Shown here piece after piece: positions 58,809 to 64,000 of a stretch of DNA of 64,000 bases. The DNA comes from Amycolatopsis pretoriensis (GTDB lineage Bacteria > Actinomycetota > Actinomycetes > Mycobacteriales > Pseudonocardiaceae): the NCBI RefSeq assembly GCF_900107925.1, contig NZ_FNUJ01000016.1, forward strand, positions 62,001 to 126,000, in the 5' to 3' direction. The notes under the pieces are model-generated. The model made no database searches, was not told the origin of the DNA, and was given only the letters and a program-made list of their open reading frames with translations. Position 1 is the stretch's first letter. Each line of letters starts with the position of its first letter. The position numbers and the translations under genes were made by a program.

Positions 58809-58983
58809 GACGCTCCTCCAAATGGGCCACGGTGCCTTTTGATCACGATGATCGCGCGCGGAACGGATCGTAGCGCGATCGCAACCTTTCCGACGGCCAC
58901 TGAACGGAGTAACACGACGACGCGGAGTGCGGGAAATCCATTTCCCGCATTTTATCGCTGCACTACTTGATTGCGTCGGACAA

Positions 58984-59853
58984 TCAACGGTCCGAACTGG
59001 TCCGGACCACTGGGTGCCGGAGCGAATACGGCGGGATCGTCCCGCCGAGCAGCGCTTCGGCGTCCAGCGTGGCCGCACCGCTCCCCCGCTCCGCGAACCG
59101 CCGCGCCACCAGCGCGCCCGGGTCGTCGACGACGTCCGCGCGGCCGCTCAGGAACGCCCACTCGTGCTCGTCGGAACCGAAGTACAGCACTGTCCCGAAC
59201 ACTTCGCGGAACCGCTGCCACGACGAGCGCAGCGTCTCGTTGCGCCACAGCGTCGGGCAGCCCGCTTGGCAGGTCACCACACCGCCGGGGGCGAGGACGC
59301 GTGCGCACCGGCCGAGGAAGTCCGTGCCGTACAAGCGGTTGTGCTGCGCGTCCGGGTCGGTGTTCTCGTCCGGCAGGTCGATCACGACGACGTCGTAGGT
59401 GTCGCCGCGGGCCTCGGCCGCGGCGAGGAACGCCCAGCCGTCCTCATAGGACACCCGGACCGGCCCGTCGCCGCGCGCGAGGTCCGCGGTCGTGTAGCCG
59501 TAGGGCAGGTGCTCGGCGCAGGCCCGCACGGCCTGCTCGTCGATGTCGACGTGGTCGACGACCGTCGCGCCCGCGGCGACCGCCAGTTCGGAGGCGACCC
59601 CCTCGCTCGACCCGATGATCAGCACCCGCCGCACCCGCTCGGCCAGCAGGAGCGCCGGCACCATCAGGGCCTCGTGGTACACGAGCTGGCTCGCTTCGGT
59701 GCTCTGCCGTTCGCCGTCGCAGAACAGCGAAATCCCCTGCGCGGTCTTCCCGATCAGCACCTCCTGGTACGGCGTGCGCGCGTGGAAGCGCACGTCGCCG
59801 ACCTCCCAGACGCGGGTGAGGCCGGCGCCGAGGGGTTCGTGGATCAGGGGCAT
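58984..59853 (-). CDS. speE: Spermidine-synthase-like aminopropyltransferase
   Basis: 289 residues; N-terminal beta domain then Rossmann methyltransferase-like domain. The decarboxylated-SAM site reads IIGSSEGVASELA where classical enzymes have GGGDG, and the catalytic region is VVIDLPDENTDP. YHEALM and VDIDEQAV agree with the family. The changes suggest altered substrate preference. The ATG overlaps the speD stop (ATGA). Last gene of the decarboxylase-speD-speE operon, so transfer of an aminopropyl group to the product of the decarboxylase is likely. Confidence 0.82.
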   Translation of the reverse strand: MPLIHEPLGAGLTRVWEVGDVRFHARTPYQEVLIGKTAQGISLFCDGERQSTEASQLVYHEALMVPALLLAERVRRVLIIGSSEGVASELAVAAGATVVDHVDIDEQAVRACAEHLPYGYTTADLARGDGPVRVSYEDGWAFLAAAEARGDTYDVVVIDLPDENTDPDAQHNRLYGTDFLGRCARVLAPGGVVTCQAGCPTLWRNETLRSSWQRFREVFGTVLYFGSDEHEWAFLSGRADVVDDPGALVARRFAERGSGAATLDAEALLGGTIPPYSLRHPVVRTSSDR

Positions 59854-60212
59854 CAGCGTTCTCCCCGGTGCAGGACGGACAGGTGGACCGAAGCGGCGTC
59901 CAGCGCTTTCGCCAGCAGCCGCAGCGCGTGTTCGGGGTCGGCCCGCGACCCGCAGGTGAAGACGTCGGCGAACAACGAGCCGTGCTCGGGGTAGGTGTGC
60001 ACGGACGCGTGCGACTCGGCGAGCAGCGCGATCACCGTGGCCCCCTGCGGCACGAACCGCTTGGCCACGACGTCGACGACCGTCGCGCCCGCCTCCGTCA
60101 CCGCCGCCCGCAGCAGTTCGCCGAGGCGCGCGGCGTCGTTCAGCAGGCCCGGGTCGACGCCGTGCAGCTCGGCGAGGACGTGGCGCCCGGTGAACCGGCC
60201 GATCTCAGGCAT
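59853..60212 (-). CDS. speD: S-adenosylmethionine decarboxylase proenzyme (class 1B)
   Basis: 119 residues. Self-cleavage is expected between E66 and S67 in LAESHASVHTYPE, creating the pyruvoyl cofactor; C87 (FTCG) is the proton donor. It supplies decarboxylated SAM to the aminopropyltransferase. ATG 60212 lies 8 bases inside the end of the decarboxylase gene. The three polyamine genes are overlapped head to tail. Confidence 0.92.
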   Translation of the reverse strand: MPEIGRFTGRHVLAELHGVDPGLLNDAARLGELLRAAVTEAGATVVDVVAKRFVPQGATVIALLAESHASVHTYPEHGSLFADVFTCGSRADPEHALRLLAKALDAASVHLSVLHRGER

Positions 60213-61347
60213 CGCCCCACCGCCCCAGGCAGTAGGTGCGCAGCGGCTCGATCCCGTTGAACCCGACCGACGCGTAGCTCGCGGTGTAGGCGCCGGTGCC
60301 CGGCAGGTCGAGCCGGTCACCGGTCGTCAGGGACAGCGGCAGCTCGTACGGCGTCCGCTGGTAGAGGACGTCGTCGCCGTCGCAGGTCGGTCCGGCGAGC
60401 ACCACCGGCCCGCGCGGACCACCGGGCGTGGTCACCGGCTCGAACCGGTACGCGATCGCCTCGTTCTCGGCCTCGGCGAGCCCGTTGTAGCGCCCGAGGT
60501 CGAGGTACACCCAGCGCCGCTCGCCGCGCTGCGCGACCAGCACGACCTCGGTCCGGAGCAGGCCGGCGTCGGCGACGAGCACCCGGCCCGGCTCCAGCAT
60601 CAGCTCCGGCTGCTCGCCCGCGAAGTGCGTGTCGAGCGCCGACGCGATCGTCGCCGCGTACGCGTCCAGCGCGGGCACCGCGGTCCGGTGGGTGGTCGCG
60701 AAGCCGCCGCCGAGGTTGAGCCGGGTCATCGCGACGCCCTGCGCCGCGGCCTCGGCGAACAGCTTCGCCGCCGTGGCGATCCCGATCTCCCACGCGCCGG
60801 GGTCCGGCTGCTGCGACCCGACGTGGAAGGCGATCCCGGGCCGCAGCCCGAGCGCGGCCGCGCGCAGCACGAGGTCGAGGGCCTCGGCCGGCTCGCAGCC
60901 GAACTTCCGGCCGAAGGGCGTCACCGAGTCCGGCGCGTCGAGCAGCACGCGGATCGACACGGCCGACCCCGGCGCGTGTGCGGCGAGGTGCTCGACGTCG
61001 GCCGCGGCGTCCGAAGTGAACTCGCGGACACCGCGGCCGAAGGCGTAGGCGATGTCGCGGGGCTTCTTGATCGGGTTCCCGTAGGCGAGGTCCGCCGGGG
61101 CCACGCCGCGGTCCAGGCACAGCGCGAGCTCGGCGGGCCCGGCGACGTCGAAGCCGAGCCCGGCGGCCACCAGCGCGTCGAGCACCGGCGGCGCCGGGTT
61201 GGCCTTGACCGCGTACCGGATCAGCGCGCCCGGGAACGCCGCGCGGACCTCGCGCGCCCGGGCCGCGACGGCGTCGGTGTCGACGACGAGGCACGGGGTC
61301 GGCGGGTCCCGTTCGTCGAGGAACCGGCGGAGGGGGTCGGCGCACAC
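60205..61347 (-). CDS. Fold-III PLP-dependent basic amino acid decarboxylase (ODC-like)
   Basis: 380 residues of the alanine-racemase/ODC fold: PLP lysine K48 in RYAVKANP, the PLP-phosphate loop NLGGGF, and the catalytic cysteine C322 in GPTCDGDD. It resembles ornithine/lysine decarboxylases. With SpeD and SpeE downstream it should provide putrescine or cadaverine for aminopropyl transfer. GTG start at 61347. It lies 22 bases from the end of the secreted glutaminase-A-like gene upstream on the same strand, which is probably a separate unit. Confidence 0.9.
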   Translation of the reverse strand: MCADPLRRFLDERDPPTPCLVVDTDAVAARAREVRAAFPGALIRYAVKANPAPPVLDALVAAGLGFDVAGPAELALCLDRGVAPADLAYGNPIKKPRDIAYAFGRGVREFTSDAAADVEHLAAHAPGSAVSIRVLLDAPDSVTPFGRKFGCEPAEALDLVLRAAALGLRPGIAFHVGSQQPDPGAWEIGIATAAKLFAEAAAQGVAMTRLNLGGGFATTHRTAVPALDAYAATIASALDTHFAGEQPELMLEPGRVLVADAGLLRTEVVLVAQRGERRWVYLDLGRYNGLAEAENEAIAYRFEPVTTPGGPRGPVVLAGPTCDGDDVLYQRTPYELPLSLTTGDRLDLPGTGAYTASYASVGFNGIEPLRTYCLGRWGDA

Positions 61348-61369
61348 GGCGCCAGTGTCGCAAACGGCG

Positions 61370-63910
61370 TCAGACGAACCGCCACAGGTGGTCCGGTGTG
61401 CCGTTGTCGTCCCACTGGGTCACCTGCGCGCCGTCCGCCGTGGACTGCTGGTCGACCGCCATCACCTTGCCGCTGCGGACGTTGGCGAGCTTCGACCAGC
61501 CACTGCCCGCGTCGACGATCCGCCAGTTGTGGTCGGGGGTGCCGTTGTCCTGGAACTGCTGGACGTGGGCGCCGTTGTCGAGGCTCTGGTCGTGCACCGC
61601 GAGGACCTTGCCGCTGTTGCGGTTGACGATCCGGACGGTGCCGTCGCCGTTGTCGACCACGGCCCAGAGGTGGTCGGCCGAGCCGTTGTCCGACCATTGG
61701 GTCACTTCGGCCGTGTCGGCCAGTGACATGTTCGACACGGCGAGCACCTTGCCCGACCGCTGGTTCTGCAGCTTCCGCCAGACCGTCGCCGACGCCGCCG
61801 GGCGCGTCAGCAGGGCCAGGTAGCCACCGGCGACCGGCCGGGCCTGGAAGCCCCGCTGGGTGGCGTCGGCGACGACGTACCAGTCGCTGAACGGCACCCG
61901 CTGCGGCGTCACGTTCGCGTAGCTGTAGACGCCTTCGACCAGCGAAGCGCGGATGTTCGGCTGGTCGGTGAGCCAGGCGGCGGTCCACAGCTCCCAGTCG
62001 GCCTTCGTGTAGTTGTTGCGGGGGTCGAGCAGGACGCCGTGGGCGCCGACGCGGCCCTGGTACCAGGCCGCTTCCTGGGCGGCGACGCCGGACGGGACCA
62101 GGTCGAGGCCGAGCACGCGGTCGGCGAAGCCGTTGTACTTCAGGCTCCACGTGCCGGGCTGGTCGTAGGCGAGCTTGAGGTGCTGGTTCGACGTGTCCTG
62201 GGCGAGGGTGACCCACTGGCTGATGTAGCTCCGGGACGTCGAGCGGTAGCGCTGGACGTCGGCGGTGTTGCCGACGGCGGCGGCGATGACGCCCATCGCG
62301 CCGACGCCGATGATGCCCTTGAGCGCGAGGTTGGCGCTGTGGGCGATGAAGCCGGTGAAGTCGTCGGTCTGGTTCTGGAACCCGGGGTCGAGGGTGGTGC
62401 CGACCAGGTACTCGGCCCACTGCCGCAGGATCCGGTAGTGGGTGTTCGCGAAGGCGACGGCGTCGGCCGACGGGAGCCGCTGGACCAGCGCGGCGGCCAT
62501 GATCAGCAGGTTGGCCGACTCCTCGACCGGCATGCTCTCCTCGTTGCCGTCGTTGTGCCCGGTCGCGTCCGGGTAGTGGGTGCCGAGGTCGTGCTCGGCG
62601 AACTGCATCGGCCAGCCGCCGCGCTCGGCGTAGTCGAGCAGCGGCTCCAGGATCAGCCGCAGATACGCCGCGGAAAGGTAGAGGTAGGCGGGGAACGCCG
62701 GGTAGGTGACGTCCACTGTGGACATGTTGCCGTTGGAGGAGATCTCCTTGAGGAAGCCCCACGGCGCGCCGCCGCGGTCGACCAGTTCGGTGCCGCCGAA
62801 GGCCTGGCGCAGCGCGAGCGCGCAGATCCCGGCGTAGTGCTCGCCGGTCGTGCCGCCGCCGGCCGCCGCGACGGCGTCGTCGTGCAGGCGCTGGTCGATC
62901 GCGGTCGCCGCCGCCAGGGCGGCCGCGTAGTCGTTGCCGAACCAGACGGCCATGTCCGGCCAGCTGCTCCAGTAGTGCGTCCACCAGGGGTTCAGCTGGG
63001 TGCCGAGGTAGCGGACGGCGGGTGTGCAGACGTGGCCGATCGAGAGCGTGAACGGTGCCGAGGTGCCGCCGGCGGGGATCGTGCCGAGGTTCTTGTTGAA
63101 GGCCAGCACCGGCCAGCGGTCGTTGATGGCGCGTGGCTGGGCGGTGTCGCTGGTGTTGTTCAGGGTGCCTTGGCCGGCCGAGGCGGCGCGCACGACGGTG
63201 TCCTGCCCGATCTGCCAGCTCGTCCCGGACGTCGGCGCGGCGAGCACGAGCCGGCCCCAGCTCGCCTGGTCGCCGCTCTCCTGCAGGACGCCCGGGCTCG
63301 CCGGGGTGCAGCTGAGCAGCGTGTAGCCGCCCGCCTGCTGCTGGGTCCAGGTGACCGGGGTCGAGGTGGTCCCGTGCACCCACTCGGCGGAGGTGTCGAA
63401 GTGCAGGTCGACGGTGTGGGCGCGGCCGTCGGCGCTGGCGGCCTGGAGGGTCACGTAACCGAAGGGGACGCACTGGCGCTGCAGGTTCGCCGGGTCGACC
63501 GGCGAGAAGAACGTGACGGTGAGGTTCACACCGCCGCCGGTGAGGACGTAGGTCGAGCGCGTGCCGGTGACCTGCAGGCTGACCTGGGTCATCGTGGTGA
63601 GCGCCGGTCCGTTCGGGAGGGCGGGCTGACCGGCGAAGACGTAGGCGGCGCCGTCGATGCGGGCGAGGCCGCAGAGGGCGGTGATGTGCCCGGTCCAGAA
63701 GCTCGACCAGGTGCCGGCGAGGGTGTCGGCGGGCTGCCAGGTGGACAGGTAGGGCGAGCGGACGACGAGCGGGGTGGCGGGCGGCCGGATCGGGCTGAAG
63801 GTACCGGCGGCGGCCGCGGTCCCGGGCAGCCACAGCGCGGCGGCGACGGCCGCGGCGGTGCCGCCGGCGAGCCGGAGCAGATCCCGGCGGGTGAGTTCTC
63901 GGGAGGACAT
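61370..63910 (-). CDS. Tat-exported glutaminase-A-like (DUF5127/DUF4965/DUF1793) protein with ricin-type lectin domain
   Basis: 846 residues. A twin-arginine signal (SRELTRRDLLRLAGG, 1-38) exports the folded protein. The middle (about 40-690) follows the DUF5127-DUF4965-DUF1793 order of fungal GtaA, with an (alpha/alpha)6-like part containing EHDLGTHYPDATGHNDGNEESMPVEESANLL is its best landmark region, acidic and likely catalytic or sugar-binding. Residues about 700-846 hold three ricin-type repeats (SGKVLAVSNMS, SGKVLAVHDQS, SGKVMAVDQQS, each with QW/QF). A carbohydrate-related role is more likely than glutamine hydrolysis, given the lectin and a LacI-type operator. Confidence 0.83.
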   Translation of the reverse strand: MSSRELTRRDLLRLAGGTAAAVAAALWLPGTAAAAGTFSPIRPPATPLVVRSPYLSTWQPADTLAGTWSSFWTGHITALCGLARIDGAAYVFAGQPALPNGPALTTMTQVSLQVTGTRSTYVLTGGGVNLTVTFFSPVDPANLQRQCVPFGYVTLQAASADGRAHTVDLHFDTSAEWVHGTTSTPVTWTQQQAGGYTLLSCTPASPGVLQESGDQASWGRLVLAAPTSGTSWQIGQDTVVRAASAGQGTLNNTSDTAQPRAINDRWPVLAFNKNLGTIPAGGTSAPFTLSIGHVCTPAVRYLGTQLNPWWTHYWSSWPDMAVWFGNDYAAALAAATAIDQRLHDDAVAAAGGGTTGEHYAGICALALRQAFGGTELVDRGGAPWGFLKEISSNGNMSTVDVTYPAFPAYLYLSAAYLRLILEPLLDYAERGGWPMQFAEHDLGTHYPDATGHNDGNEESMPVEESANLLIMAAALVQRLPSADAVAFANTHYRILRQWAEYLVGTTLDPGFQNQTDDFTGFIAHSANLALKGIIGVGAMGVIAAAVGNTADVQRYRSTSRSYISQWVTLAQDTSNQHLKLAYDQPGTWSLKYNGFADRVLGLDLVPSGVAAQEAAWYQGRVGAHGVLLDPRNNYTKADWELWTAAWLTDQPNIRASLVEGVYSYANVTPQRVPFSDWYVVADATQRGFQARPVAGGYLALLTRPAASATVWRKLQNQRSGKVLAVSNMSLADTAEVTQWSDNGSADHLWAVVDNGDGTVRIVNRNSGKVLAVHDQSLDNGAHVQQFQDNGTPDHNWRIVDAGSGWSKLANVRSGKVMAVDQQSTADGAQVTQWDDNGTPDHLWRFV

Positions 63911-63954
63911 CGGTGGCCCCTTTCACGGGCTGGTGGGCTCGTGCGGGGATAACT

Positions 63955-63981
63955 TTTACATCGTTGGTACAACGTTGTAAA
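63955..63981. promoter_or_regulatory. LacI-family operator upstream of the glutaminase-A-like gene
   Basis: Arms TTTACATCGTTG and CAACGTTGTAAA around GTA pair at 11 of 12 positions; inside lies the perfect palindrome TACAACGTTGTA (63968-63979) with central CG. It is 45 bases upstream of the start, whose ribosome binding site is GAAAGGGG. Confidence 0.75.
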
Positions 63982-64000
63982 TCCGCCGTTGGTCGGTGTG

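Overview
The window is very GC-rich DNA with strong G/C preference at third codon positions. It uses many GTG and some TTG starts, its operons are tightly overlapped (ATGA and GTGA junctions), and its regulators are of TetR, MarR, LysR, PucR and MerR type. Together with the enzyme repertoire this points to a filamentous actinomycete, most likely Pseudonocardiales and Amycolatopsis-like. The genus is inferred from gene content and style, not from a marker gene. It reads as ordinary chromosome: no transposase, integrase, phage gene, rRNA or CRISPR array was seen.

Layout. 1-7.8 kb: end of a DJ-1-like membrane protein, a secreted GH54 arabinofuranosidase and a secreted GH78 rhamnosidase transcribed apart from each other under LacI-type operators, then a cytochrome P450 and a double zinc-finger protein. 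8-13.7 kb: a CPA1-type cation/proton antiporter followed by an Mrp-type antiporter operon (E-F-G-MbhD-B-C-D) without a separate MrpA, then a CsbD stress protein behind a SigB-like promoter. 14.3-23.6 kb: a complete selenocysteine island. It holds a selenoprotein formate dehydrogenase (alpha subunit read through an in-frame UGA, plus FeS and NrfD-like membrane subunits), selB, selA, tRNA-Sec and, divergently, selD.

23.6-35.5 kb: small housekeeping-like genes, an isochorismatase-family hydrolase with a G-rich satellite at its 3' end, a deletion scar joining remnants of a WYL regulator and a RidA protein, a beta-lactamase locus (LysR regulator, PBP-like protein, class A beta-lactamase), rimO, a PucR regulator, and a TetR/FAD-monooxygenase/hydrolase cluster. 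35.6-49.5 kb: assorted regulators with clear operators, a secreted S1 protease, an enolase-superfamily enzyme, a diguanylate cyclase, a membrane sulfatase-fold enzyme, an NmrA-like/PPOX pair, an antitoxin-like stress protein, and a VanZ-RDD fusion.

49.6-53.5 kb: a five-gene overlapping partner-switching operon (STAS, anti-sigma-type ATPase, PAS/GAF/SpoIIE phosphatase, cobalamin-binding protein, STAS). Its B12 protein carries the Wx9EH signature of adenosylcobalamin photoreceptors but has no DNA-binding domain. This is the best candidate for an undescribed system: light or cobalamin input feeding a phosphorylation-based anti-sigma switch. 53.5-64 kb: an MBL hydrolase/MerR pair, an MMPL exporter/MarR pair, secreted proteins, a polyamine operon (type III decarboxylase, SpeD, SpeE-like) and a Tat-exported glutaminase-A-like protein with a ricin-type lectin domain behind another LacI-type operator.
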